A program made the position numbers and the translations under genes. DNA of 64,000 bases. Origin: Marinomonas profundimaris. GTDB lineage: Bacteria; Pseudomonadota; Gammaproteobacteria; Pseudomonadales; Marinomonadaceae. Below the pieces are notes generated by a model that saw nothing but the letters and a program-made list of their open reading frames with translations, was not told the origin of the DNA and made no database searches. Numbering within the stretch: the stretch's first letter is position 1; each line of letters begins with the position of its first letter. Where the stretch lies: NCBI RefSeq assembly GCF_000508165.1, contig NZ_AYOZ01000061.1, positions 62,001-126,000 of the forward strand. Reading direction: 5' to 3'. Of the stretch, positions 55,558 to 64,000 are shown one piece after another.

Positions 55558-57489
55558 TTAAGTTTGCAGGTAATTTAACACACTCTCAAACTTTTCAACA
55601 CGTTTGCAAGTGTCAGATTTCATGAGAGAAAACGAATAAATACAGGAGGAATGACGCAATAAAATAAGATTGTTTCTAAAGTAAATCTCTAAATTTTCGT
55701 CATCAGAAACAACCACCCAATTTATACCCAGAGCAGCAAGCATTCTACGAGTATTTTCAGCCACCTCATCTTTTAGCACAACCCAATTTACGTCATGCAC
55801 TATTAGCATTTTAGAGGTGAGTTCAGATAGATTGTTCGGGGCTAAAAAATAGCCTCCTTGCTTAATCGATAAATAAGTATCCAGTTTTAATCTTTCGACA
55901 TCTTCCCCTACCCAGCTATTCATTAATAAGACTTGGCCAGCCTCAATTAAGACAAGCTTATTGTTTTTATTAAGCAAGATTAAATCGGCATTGGTAGTAT
56001 GAAAAATTATTGAAGAAGAAAACAACACACACCAAACCCCCATCGCACCGCCGACACCCCGCTTCAAAGGGCTTTGGTAAACCCAATAAACCACCAATAT
56101 CAACATTAAAGAGCGCGCCACACCGCTGTGAAAATGTTCAAACTGCAACAGCGGTAACTCAAATGCAGCACGCTCCATAAATTGCACCACAAGATGCAGA
56201 AGCCTGTCGAGAAACTCATAACTGTAAGTAGATCCAAAAACCAGCACTTCAGCACAGGACACAAGTGCCCATGGAAACCATAAAAACGCCGCGAACGGAA
56301 TAAGAAGCAGATTGATAAAAATAGACACGCTGGAAATGGCGTCCTGCCAACCCAGGATCAATACCATTGACGCGGTACTCAGCATGACTTGCACCATAAA
56401 CACACGAGACCATTTTGCTGAAGCCTGACAATATCCTATTAATAAATACACCATGCTAAAAGACAGCCACAAACCTGGGCTGAGCACCGTTCTTGGTTCG
56501 AATAGCAACACAAGCCATAAAGCAAAAGTAAGAATTCCAAATGGTGATAGTTTTAAAGCCAGCACTCGTGACAATAAATAGACGCTGAGCATGATTGAGG
56601 CTCTCACGACGGGTTCGCCCCAATTCGTTAAATAGGCATAGGCAATCAACAATGGCATCACAACCACCGCATCACAATGCCAGCGTGTCACACCAGAAAG
56701 AAGTATTTGGTCAGGCAGGAATCGCCAAACCATACCACTCACCCATCGACCAATGGCAAACATAAAGCCTGCATGCAAACCAGAAACAACAAAAAGATGC
56801 GCCAAACCGAGCGTCCGAACAATCCAAGTGTCTCGCTCGCTCCATAAATCATCTTGCCCTAACAGCAATGCTTTTGAAAAACGCCATTGAGAAAAAGAGC
56901 CTAGCGCATGGTCGAGCTTCTCCAGCAAACGCCCCCTCAAAGAATAAGGCAGCGCCAATCCACGCGGTACCTCAGTAGAAAATCGAACCGTCAGCTGTGC
57001 CGATTGCCTTTTGATGTAGAGGTTTTTCTCCCACCAACTTCCTGCTTTATTTGACAACAAAACGCCAGTTACGACGGCACGATAGTGAGACTGAAGTAAG
57101 GCTTCTGCGTTCAACCGAGAAGATGAGGATGCAATAGAGAACCCATCCACAGTTCGCCGTACGCCATCCTCTTGAAAATACACCAAACGCACAAACGTGC
57201 TATCCGATAAGGTTTCTTGGCTTAACTCGCCAGCCGAAATAGGAATCAATTTTTTACTTTCAAAATCAACAATTAACGCATCACCAACGACAAACGGGAC
57301 ATTTGAAGCAGTGATAAATTCATGTAAAAGGATGGAAACAAAGGAGAGAAGCGTCAAAAACAACACTATCGGCCGCTTTGACCATATTAAGTAGAGACAC
57401 ACCAGAATGATGTGCGTAGAATACACCCACAAATAATCGCTCGGCACCAGAATGGCGCCCATCAATATGGACAAACTACTTAGTAACAT
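55558..57489 (-). CDS. comEC: ComEC/Rec2-like protein lacking the metallo-beta-lactamase catalytic motif
   Basis: 643 residues. N-terminal membrane/OB-like region (about 1-190), the competence domain with HLFVVSGLHAGFMFAIGRWV near 235 and further membrane helices to about 480. The C-terminal part where other ComEC proteins have DVGQGDA and HPHADH shows no such motif (TNADLILLNKNNKLVLIEAG follows in short pieces) and is shorter than E. coli YcaI (about 754). So DNA-channel function is possible but the nuclease-like domain is lost or degenerate. GGAGG precedes the ATG. First gene of the envelope operon. Confidence 0.8.
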   Translation of the reverse strand: MLLSSLSILMGAILVPSDYLWVYSTHIILVCLYLIWSKRPIVLFLTLLSFVSILLHEFITASNVPFVVGDALIVDFESKKLIPISAGELSQETLSDSTFVRLVYFQEDGVRRTVDGFSIASSSSRLNAEALLQSHYRAVVTGVLLSNKAGSWWEKNLYIKRQSAQLTVRFSTEVPRGLALPYSLRGRLLEKLDHALGSFSQWRFSKALLLGQDDLWSERDTWIVRTLGLAHLFVVSGLHAGFMFAIGRWVSGMVWRFLPDQILLSGVTRWHCDAVVVMPLLIAYAYLTNWGEPVVRASIMLSVYLLSRVLALKLSPFGILTFALWLVLLFEPRTVLSPGLWLSFSMVYLLIGYCQASAKWSRVFMVQVMLSTASMVLILGWQDAISSVSIFINLLLIPFAAFLWFPWALVSCAEVLVFGSTYSYEFLDRLLHLVVQFMERAAFELPLLQFEHFHSGVARSLMLILVVYWVYQSPLKRGVGGAMGVWCVLFSSSIIFHTTNADLILLNKNNKLVLIEAGQVLLMNSWVGEDVERLKLDTYLSIKQGGYFLAPNNLSELTSKMLIVHDVNWVVLKDEVAENTRRMLAALGINWVVVSDDENLEIYFRNNLILLRHSSCIYSFSLMKSDTCKRVEKFESVLNYLQT

Positions 57490-57533
57490 AAGACCTCCTT
57501 GTCTTAAATTGCTAAATTATTTTTTACCTGATT

Positions 57534-58049
57534 ATGCCGAAGAATTATCTAAAAAAATTCATACCTAACCCAGAGAAACTTAAGCAGAGCAAAGCTTTAG
57601 GTCTATTAGGCTCACAGATTTATGAAGCCAATTTATGGCACTTAAATCGAAAATCTGTCGCTCGCGCTTTCTTTAATGGTTTATTCTGGGCATTTATTCC
57701 AATGCCATTTCAGATGCTTGCCTCTGCATTGCTTGCGATACCATTACGAGCAAACATTCCACTTTCAATCGCTTTGGTGTGGATCACAAACCCTATTACT
57801 ATGCCTTTTGTATTTTATTTTAACTACAAAGTGGGCTCATTAATTCTTGGTTCTCATCACGAAAAGAACTTCAAACTGTCGGTTGAATGGATCTGGGATA
57901 AAATGGAGCATATCTGGCTACCACTTTATGTCGGTTCAATTGTTTCCGGGCTCATTGCTGGCGCCATCAGCTATGCGCTCATCAGCATATTATGGCGATT
58001 ACATGTTGTAAAACGCTGGAAAGAACGAAAACTCCGTATTAAAAAATAA
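57534..58049 (+). CDS. DUF2062 family membrane protein
   Basis: 171 residues with two or three hydrophobic helices (FFNGLFWAFIPMPFQMLASALLAIPL and WLPLYVGSIVSGLIAGAISYALI in pieces) and the RxNxPLSIALVWITNPITMPFV pattern of DUF2062. Often near lol or comEC genes in gammaproteobacteria; function unknown. Divergent from comEC across a 44-base gap, no strong ribosome binding site. Confidence 0.82.
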   Translation: MPKNYLKKFIPNPEKLKQSKALGLLGSQIYEANLWHLNRKSVARAFFNGLFWAFIPMPFQMLASALLAIPLRANIPLSIALVWITNPITMPFVFYFNYKVGSLILGSHHEKNFKLSVEWIWDKMEHIWLPLYVGSIVSGLIAGAISYALISILWRLHVVKRWKERKLRIKK

Positions 58050-58055
58050 TCAAAT

Positions 58056-58088
58056 AAAAAAGCCATGATAAATCATCATGGCTTTTTT
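58056..58088. terminator. bidirectional terminator
   Basis: GCCATGAT/ATCATGGC hairpin with A and T runs, between the convergent DUF2062 gene and lolD. Confidence 0.88.
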
Positions 58089-58097
58089 ATTTACGAA

Positions 58098-58796
58098 TCA
58101 CATCTCTGCTGACTTCAATGGCATCAAAGATCCTTGAGACAATCGATAAGCAGAATCCATCCAGCTCAACATTTTTTCATCATGAGTAACAACAAGAAAC
58201 GCCATATCGTAAGTCACTTTAAGTTCATTAATCAGCTTCTGAATATCTAACGACGTCGTCTCATCTAGGTTGCCGGTTGGCTCGTCCATCAACACACATG
58301 CTGGTCGATTCGCCAACGCTCGCGCAATGGCAACACGCTGTCTTTCTCCGCCCGATAACTGCGAAGGTTTATGATTTAAGCGATCTTTTAACCCCACCTG
58401 CCCCAACAGTTCTTCGCCACGCTTCTTGGCTTCTTTTTTACCCATGCCTGAAATCCACATTGGCATCAATACATTTTCTAATGCAGAAAATTCAGGGAGC
58501 AAATGATGAAACTGATAAACAAACCCCATTTCTTTATTGCGCATTTTGGATCGTTTGGCGTCTTTCATGCTTGACCAAGAAACATTAGCCAGCTTTACAT
58601 CGCCAGTTGTCGCCAAATCTAAACCTGCCAACAAGTTAAGTAATGTTGTTTTCCCTGATCCAGAAGAGCCGACAATAGCGCAGGCTTGCCCTTTCAAAAG
58701 CGTTAAATCAATGGCGTGAAACACATCAACCAACTTTTTACCGTCCTGATATTGCTTAGACAGCGCACGACACTCTAATACAACTTGGTCATTCAT
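58098..58796 (-). CDS. lolD: lipoprotein-releasing ABC transporter ATP-binding protein LolD
   Basis: 232 residues. Walker [13 protein letters not shown] (about 42-53), signature [15 protein letters not shown], Walker [15 protein letters not shown]. Drives extraction of outer-membrane lipoproteins to LolA. Overlaps the permease stop by 8 bases. Confidence 0.95.
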   Translation of the reverse strand: MNDQVVLECRALSKQYQDGKKLVDVFHAIDLTLLKGQACAIVGSSGSGKTTLLNLLAGLDLATTGDVKLANVSWSSMKDAKRSKMRNKEMGFVYQFHHLLPEFSALENVLMPMWISGMGKKEAKKRGEELLGQVGLKDRLNHKPSQLSGGERQRVAIARALANRPACVLMDEPTGNLDETTSLDIQKLINELKVTYDMAFLVVTHDEKMLSWMDSAYRLSQGSLMPLKSAEM

Positions 58797-60033
58797 AACG
58801 CAATGCCTCCGCTGGTTCCACTTTCGAAGCTCGCCAAGCAGGGTAAATTGTCGCAGCGACCGTCATGATGAAGGCGGATATGACAATAAGCTTCACGTCA
58901 GACCACTCCAACTGAGAGGGCAAATAATTAATAAAGTACACGTCTGAACTCAAAAACTGAACGTTCAATAAGGTTTGCATCGCCGCAATAATTTCACTCA
59001 CATTGAGCGCTAAAGTAACACCCAATACCACTCCAATCAGTGTGCCTAACATGCCAATAAACATACCCTGAACAACAAATATCCACATAACCTGACCAGA
59101 CGTTAAGCCCATTGTCCTGAGGATGGCGATGTCATTGCGCTTATCCGTAACCACCATGACCAAAGTAGAAACAATATTGAATGCCGCCACAGCAACAATC
59201 AATAACAGCAATAAACCTATCATGGTTTTTTCCATTTTAATGGCTTGGAAAAGATTACCGTGGGTTCGAGTCCAATCACTCACTCTGTTCTGACCTGGAA
59301 TGGCGCGAGCAATGTCCCAGATGCGGGAAGGCGCCAAAAACAAATCATCAAATGAAATGCGCAGCGCTTCAACAGAATCTGCCTTGTAACGTTTTAATTT
59401 AGCCGCGTCTTTAATATTGATGTACGCAAGACTGCTGTCCAGCTCTGCACCAACTTCAAAGGTACCAACGACCGTAAAGCGTTTCAGCACTGGTGCCACA
59501 CCCGCAATAGAAACATTTGCCTTGGGTAAAATAGCCGTCACTTTATCACCGATATCGACACGCAACATTTTCGCCAGCTGAGCGCCTAAAACAATACCGA
59601 ATCGAGTGTCATTGAGTGCATCCAAAGACCCCGAGGCCATGTTGTCATCAATGATGGAGACTTTCTTCTCCATCTCAGGGTTGATGCCATTTAAGATTGC
59701 ACCATGGACACTGGCACCCGACTGAAACATGACTTGCGCTTGAATATGTGGAGCAACGCCAATCACATTAGGCATTTTTTCAACCAGTGTGGCCGTGTTG
59801 CGCCAATCCTCAAGCACTGGCCCACCCCATAATGTTGCGTGAGGCACCATACCTAAAATTCGTTGACGTAATTCTCGGTCAAAACCATTCATGACAGATA
59901 AGACAGTAATCAATACCATGACGCCAAGCGCAAGGCCGGCAATAGAAGAGAAGCTTATAAAAGAGATAAAATGGTTGGAACGTTTTGCCCGGGCGTAACG
60001 TAAGCCGATGGCAATAGGAAGGAAATTAATCAA
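58789..60033 (-). CDS. lipoprotein-releasing ABC transporter permease, LolC/LolE family
   Basis: 414 residues; four membrane helices (about 22-47, 268-295, 312-340, 375-400) with a large periplasmic domain. Motifs: SIAGLALGVMVLITVLSVMNGFDRELR at the N-terminus in family form, RNDIAILRTMGLTSGQV in the cytoplasmic loop. Only this one permease gene is present (LolC and LolE are separate in E. coli), consistent with a LolF-type single permease, unless another lies elsewhere. TTG start with AAGGA 6 bases upstream. Confidence 0.9.
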   Translation of the reverse strand: MINFLPIAIGLRYARAKRSNHFISFISFSSIAGLALGVMVLITVLSVMNGFDRELRQRILGMVPHATLWGGPVLEDWRNTATLVEKMPNVIGVAPHIQAQVMFQSGASVHGAILNGINPEMEKKVSIIDDNMASGSLDALNDTRFGIVLGAQLAKMLRVDIGDKVTAILPKANVSIAGVAPVLKRFTVVGTFEVGAELDSSLAYINIKDAAKLKRYKADSVEALRISFDDLFLAPSRIWDIARAIPGQNRVSDWTRTHGNLFQAIKMEKTMIGLLLLLIVAVAAFNIVSTLVMVVTDKRNDIAILRTMGLTSGQVMWIFVVQGMFIGMLGTLIGVVLGVTLALNVSEIIAAMQTLLNVQFLSSDVYFINYLPSQLEWSDVKLIVISAFIMTVAATIYPAWRASKVEPAEALRYE

Positions 60034-60063
60034 TGTATATCCTTATATGACAAGCTTTCGTGG

Positions 60064-60094
60064 CAAAAATGGAGGAGCAAGACTCCTCCATTAT
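60064..60094 (-). terminator. intrinsic terminator of purC
   Basis: AATGGAGGAG/CTCCTCCATT with a 5-base loop, followed on the minus strand by a T run, 20 bases after the purC stop. Confidence 0.88.
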
Positions 60095-60113
60095 GGACTA
60101 AGTGCCAATACGC

Positions 60114-60830
60114 TTATGAGTCGAAATCAATGCCTATACGACGACCTACATCCTCGTAAGCTTCAATCACGCCACCTAAGCCTTGACGGAAACGGTCTTT
60201 GTCTAATTTTTCTTTGGTTTTGGCATCCCATAAGCGACAACCATCAGGTGAAAATTCATCACCCAATAAAACCTCGCCTTTATATAGACCAAACTCCAAT
60301 TTGTAATCAACCAGAATCATGCCGCCTTCAGCAAAAATCGCTTTTAATACATCATTTACCTTGTATGTAAGGATTTTTGCTTTTTCAAGATCTGCTGCTT
60401 TTGCCCAGCCAAATGATTCAACATGCGATTCATTGATCATTGGATCGCCTAATGCATCATTTTTCAGAAATAGCTCAAACGTTGGCGGTGTCAGTGTCAC
60501 GCCTTCTTCAACACCTAGACGACGACACAAACTCCCTGCCGCCACGTTTCGAACGACGCACTCAACAGGCATCATATCCAGGCATTTAACCAGTGAATCC
60601 GTATCGCTCAACAATTTTTCGAAATGCGTCGGAATACCAGCTTCTTGTAGTTTGGTCATGATGAAAGCGTTGAACTTATTGTTCACCATGCCTTTACGGT
60701 CAAGTTGCTCTATTCTTTTGCCATCAAATGCTGAGGTGTCATCACGAAATACTAGAACCATCTTGTCAGGATCATCTGTACGAAATACAGATTTTGCCTT
60801 ACCTGCATACAGCTCTTGTCGTTTTTCCAT
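60114..60830 (-). CDS. purC: SAICAR synthetase
   Basis: 238 residues. [10 protein letters not shown] start loop, [25 protein letters not shown] and the [21 protein letters not shown] motifs that bind ATP and CAIR. Purine pathway step 8. Third gene of dapA-bamC-purC, the same order as E. coli. Confidence 0.97.
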   Translation of the reverse strand: MEKRQELYAGKAKSVFRTDDPDKMVLVFRDDTSAFDGKRIEQLDRKGMVNNKFNAFIMTKLQEAGIPTHFEKLLSDTDSLVKCLDMMPVECVVRNVAAGSLCRRLGVEEGVTLTPPTFELFLKNDALGDPMINESHVESFGWAKAADLEKAKILTYKVNDVLKAIFAEGGMILVDYKLEFGLYKGEVLLGDEFSPDGCRLWDAKTKEKLDKDRFRQGLGGVIEAYEDVGRRIGIDFDS

Positions 60831-60872
60831 TGGAGGGTCTCCGGTTTTCTTTTATGAGGGGTTAATCTTAAT

Positions 60873-61946
60873 TTAATTTACAAAGCGCTGCGCCAAATGG
60901 AACGACGTCACTTCAGGTGACTCCATTGCAGATACATCGATGACTAAGAAATCACCCGCTTTTTGATGCGTAATTTTGTAAGTGTATTCACGCTCTTCCC
61001 AACTCACATCGTCTAAGTTACGACGATAGACATTGAATAATTTTTGTTTTTCTCCATTCCCGACAGGAATATTGAAATCAACCACGTCACCAATTCGAGC
61101 TACATCTTCTGGCGGTACTGGGGAAAGCAAATAATCTGAGTCTGGAATCAAATATATACCCGCCGCACTCAAAATGGTTTCGAATTCCGATGCAGATACC
61201 TTGTTGCCAAGGCGAATGGCATAAATGCCTTTGTGATCTACCCAAACTGGGAATGAAGCAGAATCTCCACGGTTCGATAAGTACGCGGAAGATTGATTTA
61301 ATTGACGCCCCATTGTTCCCCATAAGCGAACCGCAACAGAATAAGCGTCATCGTTTTGAACAGGACTTATCCAATTACTTGGCTCAACACCTTGCTGTTC
61401 ATCACGGAACTGCACGCTGACCAATGTTTTTCCTTCCATTTCACTAAAACGAAATGAGAATGCCGTTTGAGCCGGATGCAAGCGCGTAATGCTACTCCAC
61501 AATGATGCCCACCAACCTTGTGGATGAAAATCAAATGGAACACTCGTAATTTGATCGTCTGTTTGTGTCGCTACCGATGTACCTGCACCGTGTAAAGCGG
61601 TGAGAAAATCCGTCACGATACGTTTTGTTTTTTGTTTTGTCGCTGGAACCAAGTACTCAATAGCATCGTCCTGTTCCGTTACTTCGACAGCCACCATTGG
61701 GTAAAAAACAAATGGGGCTCTTGGAGTCGTAAAAGGGGTGGCCGTTTCTAAGTCAGCAATATTGGATTCATTAGGAATGACCAAAACATCTTTTGACTCT
61801 GTCGACCCGGCTGGCATTTCCAATGCAGAAGCAACCGGTTTTTCGTTCTGATAGTCATCTGAATGATCGGTAAAAAACATGCTACAACCAGACAACAATA
61901 ATGTGAGCGATCCCGCCCCCATTAACTGCAATGCAAACTTATTCAT
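60873..61946 (-). CDS. bamC: outer membrane assembly lipoprotein BamC
   Basis: 357 residues. Lipobox LSGC (Cys 21), a disordered N-terminal stretch (22-75) that in E. coli wraps BamD, then two BamC helix-grip domains: [17 protein letters not shown]... region and the C-terminal [11 protein letters not shown] part. Part of the BAM complex. ATGA overlap with dapA. 42 bases before purC. Confidence 0.92.
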   Translation of the reverse strand: MNKFALQLMGAGSLTLLLSGCSMFFTDHSDDYQNEKPVASALEMPAGSTESKDVLVIPNESNIADLETATPFTTPRAPFVFYPMVAVEVTEQDDAIEYLVPATKQKTKRIVTDFLTALHGAGTSVATQTDDQITSVPFDFHPQGWWASLWSSITRLHPAQTAFSFRFSEMEGKTLVSVQFRDEQQGVEPSNWISPVQNDDAYSVAVRLWGTMGRQLNQSSAYLSNRGDSASFPVWVDHKGIYAIRLGNKVSASEFETILSAAGIYLIPDSDYLLSPVPPEDVARIGDVVDFNIPVGNGEKQKLFNVYRRNLDDVSWEEREYTYKITHQKAGDFLVIDVSAMESPEVTSFHLAQRFVN

Positions 61947-62824
61947 ACTAATAAAACTCCAGCTTCTATCATGGCTTGTCGAACGGCAGAATGATGCTGT
62001 TCAGAAAGAGGTGTTAATGGTAATCGAATCCCTTCTTCGCACAGCCCTAGCTGGCTACAAGCCCACTTAACGGGTATAGGATTAGATTCCAGAAATAAGT
62101 TTTTATGAAGAGACGAGATAGTCGCATCGATTGAATGAGCTCGCTCACTATCCCCAGCCAATGCCAATTCAGCTGACTGGGCAACGGCTTTCGGTGCGAC
62201 GTTGGCGGTAACAGAAATGTTACCTTTGCCACCTAGTAGCATCAATGAAACCGCCGTTGGGTCATCACCAGAATAGACAGCAAAGCCATCAGGCAACGAT
62301 TTGATAAGGGCTTCACCGCGTTCTAAATTCCCCGTAGCGTCTTTGATACCAACAATATTTTTAACACTAGACAAGCGAACAACCGTGTCGTTTTGCATAT
62401 CACATGCGGTTCGACCGGGAACATTATAAAGAATCTGAGGAATGTCGACGGCATCGGCAATGGCTTTAAAATGTTGAAACAAGCCTTCTTGCGTTGGTTT
62501 ATTGTAATAAGGTGTGACCAGCAAACAAGCATCGGCGCCGGCTTCTTTTGCACTGCGAGTCAGATAAATTGCTTCGTGGGTTGCATTCGCTCCCGTACCG
62601 GCAATAACAGGAACTCGGCCATTAACCGTCTTTACGACTTGACGAATAACATTGGCGTGCTCTTCTGTTGTCAATGTTGAAGATTCACCCGTTGTGCCCA
62701 CTGCAACAATTCCGTGAGTCCCTTCATTGATATGAAACTCTATCAGATCATCTAATTTTTTAGTATCTACAGCGCCATCTGGTGACATAGGAGTGATAAG
62801 CGCAACTAAACTACCTGTGATCAT
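61943..62824 (-). CDS. dapA: 4-hydroxy-tetrahydrodipicolinate synthase
   Basis: 293 residues. Schiff-base Lys K161 in [10 protein letters not shown], Tyr 133 in LYNVPGRT, Thr 44/45 in AVGTTGES. First committed step of diaminopimelate/lysine synthesis; first gene of dapA-bamC-purC. An ATG with no very strong ribosome binding site; TATAAT lies about 30 bases upstream on the minus strand. Confidence 0.97.
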   Translation of the reverse strand: MITGSLVALITPMSPDGAVDTKKLDDLIEFHINEGTHGIVAVGTTGESSTLTTEEHANVIRQVVKTVNGRVPVIAGTGANATHEAIYLTRSAKEAGADACLLVTPYYNKPTQEGLFQHFKAIADAVDIPQILYNVPGRTACDMQNDTVVRLSSVKNIVGIKDATGNLERGEALIKSLPDGFAVYSGDDPTAVSLMLLGGKGNISVTANVAPKAVAQSAELALAGDSERAHSIDATISSLHKNLFLESNPIPVKWACSQLGLCEEGIRLPLTPLSEQHHSAVRQAMIEAGVLLV

Positions 62825-63038
62825 TTCGAGTCTCCGATAAAATTATAAGCGCGCCTATAGTAACGTCCAGACTCAGGTTTAACAATAATTGAGAGGCGTA
62901 AAGCCAGAGTAAATTAGCTTGAGGCCGTATTCGAAGGGATTTTTCTCTTAGCTCTTGGTAAGCTTATAGTTTTTATACTAATAACAGAATTAGACAGACC
63001 TGTTTCCAACCATGTTTTATTGAACAAAGAGTAACCTT

Positions 63039-63488
63039 ATGACGATTGAAATTGGACAACCCGCACCCGACTTTAATGCAAAAGACCAAAACGGTGAGTT
63101 GATTACACTAAGTCAATTCAAAGGCAAAAAAGTCGTTCTGTACTTCTACCCAAGAGACTCAACACCAGGCTGCACAGCACAAGCTTGCGATCTACGAGAT
63201 AACTACCAAACACTACTTGATCAAGGTTTTGTGATACTCGGCATTAGCACCGACACAGAAAAAAAACACCAAAACTTTATTGCTAAATACGACCTGCCTT
63301 TTCCATTGATCGCAGACACAGAAAAAGACGTGCATGAACTATACGGTACATGGCAACTTAAGAAATTCATGGGCCGCGAATCCATGGGAACCGTTAGAAC
63401 GACGTTCATCATTGACGAAAACGGCTTAATTTCAGACATCATTAGCAAGGTAAAAACCAAAGAACACGCCGCTCAAATCTTGAATTAG
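63039..63488 (+). CDS. bcp: thioredoxin-dependent peroxiredoxin BCP
   Basis: 149 residues. Peroxidatic C45 in PRDSTPGCTAQACDLRD with resolving C50 five residues later, the atypical 2-Cys arrangement of BCP. The GTWQLKKFMGRESMGTVRTTFIID region is as in family members. Reduces hydroperoxides. Divergent from dapA, as is common, though gcvR is not between them here. Confidence 0.95.
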   Translation: MTIEIGQPAPDFNAKDQNGELITLSQFKGKKVVLYFYPRDSTPGCTAQACDLRDNYQTLLDQGFVILGISTDTEKKHQNFIAKYDLPFPLIADTEKDVHELYGTWQLKKFMGRESMGTVRTTFIIDENGLISDIISKVKTKEHAAQILN

Positions 63489-63499
63489 AGCGCACCGCC

Positions 63500-63534
63500 A
63501 AAACAAGGTGTGCCTTTGTGTCACACCTTGTTTT
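63500..63534. terminator. bidirectional terminator
   Basis: AAAACAAGGTGTG/CACACCTTGTTTT hairpin with 9-base loop between the convergent bcp and aldo/keto reductase genes. Confidence 0.8.
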
Positions 63535-63542
63535 GATTCTGA

Positions 63543-64000
63543 TTAAATGCCGCCGCGAATTTCCTGCCTCACTTCTTCCCGATAAAAATCACGCAGTAGC
63601 GCATGAGTCTCTTTACTCAATGGCGGTAACGTAGACGCGGCCGCATTTCGAACCACCTGAGAAGAACGGCTGGCCCCTGCAATGATACTAGATACTTGCG
63701 GTTGGTCTAAAATCCAGCGCAAAGAAACATCAAGTATGTTTTCGCCTTCCGGTAGCTTCCCTTTTAGTGCTTCAACCAAACTCACCCCCTTCCCAAAAGG
63801 AATACCATTGAAGGTTTCTCCGACATGAAACGCGGCACCGTCTTTATTATATGATCGATGATCACGCTCATCGAACTTATGATCTAATGTCATTTTTCCC
63901 GATAACAATCCACTCGCCAAAGGCAAACGCACAATGATACCAACGTTATTTTTCTCCGCGACTGGGAAAAGAGACGCTATCGCATCCTGACGAAATAGAT
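63543..64000 (-). CDS. aldo/keto reductase, 5'-truncated by the window edge
   Basis: The C-terminal 152 residues of an AKR; the frame is open to the window edge (LFRQDAIASLFPVAEKNNVG at the edge). Family motifs: VRLPLASGLLSGK, WILDQPQVSSIIAGASRSSQV (NADPH phosphate binding). The catalytic Tyr/Lys/His are outside the window. Substrate unknown. Confidence 0.88.
   Translation of the reverse strand, partial: LFRQDAIASLFPVAEKNNVGIIVRLPLASGLLSGKMTLDHKFDERDHRSYNKDGAAFHVGETFNGIPFGKGVSLVEALKGKLPEGENILDVSLRWILDQPQVSSIIAGASRSSQVVRNAAASTLPPLSKETHALLRDFYREEVRQEIRGGI

Noticed and set aside
1..64000. CRISPR arrays, insertion sequences, prophage, integrase or restriction genes
   Set aside because: None seen. 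There are no regularly spaced repeats, transposase motifs or phage structural genes; the window is core chromosome.

Overview
The window reads as a stretch of core chromosome from a marine gammaproteobacterium of the Oceanospirillales, most likely Marinomonas-like. This is an inference from moderate GC, gene order and protein resemblance, not from a database search. I see no prophage, insertion sequence, CRISPR array or rRNA operon. Almost everything is housekeeping, so the interest lies in leader RNAs, operators and several proteins that have lost domains or catalytic residues.

Layout. 1-6.7 kb: truncated truC, a GNAT acetyltransferase, yciH, a GGDEF-like protein with a degenerate motif, a thioesterase, tRNA-Ser(GGA), a nitroreductase, a coiled-coil membrane protein and nadA. 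6.7-13.9 kb, minus strand: two tRNA-Lys genes, then, reading upstream, cpoB-pal-tolB-tolA-tolR-tolQ-ruvB-ruvA-ruvC. The tol-pal/tRNA-Lys/nadA order matches E. coli. A LexA-type box lies just upstream of ruvC, so recombination and possibly envelope genes may share an SOS promoter. 14-20.5 kb: aspS with a structured leader, a Gre-like protein, a MarR/siderophore-interacting-protein operon with a clear operator, and cysDN. 20.7-30.3 kb: a coiled-coil membrane protein, sodB, a TerB-like pair, two half-size YeeE/YedE transporters, a lysine/ornithine decarboxylase with an unusual leader, a MOSC protein, ybiT, a cNMP-fold protein, a RidA homologue and cobO.

30.4-46.5 kb: metH (next to cobO), a lipoprotein that may span the periplasm, pepN, DUF2797, DUF1315, rhomboid, nadK, a PLP desulfhydrase, a YdiJ-like protein stripped of its Fe-S ligands, and a spermidine-synthase-like protein. 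46.6-64 kb: pgm preceded by a 20-bp inverted repeat, a KAS III enzyme, a patatin, an eight-gene envelope operon (comEC-exbB-exbD-lpxK-ycaR-ptp-murB-murI), a DUF2062 protein, lolC/E-lolD, dapA-bamC-purC, bcp and a truncated aldo/keto reductase.

Best candidates for something undescribed. (1) The roughly 160-nt leader of the ornithine/lysine decarboxylase gene (24484-24652). It has two copies of ATAAGTA and two of TACTTAT whose flanking bases pair them specifically into an H-type pseudoknot that buries the start codon. (2) The aspS leader, with four mutually complementary 6-nt arms. (3) The YdiJ-like paralogue, which has kept its length and open frame but lost the Fe-S, CCG and FAD-oxidase-C active-site elements. 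All are read by eye and need computation or experiment to confirm.
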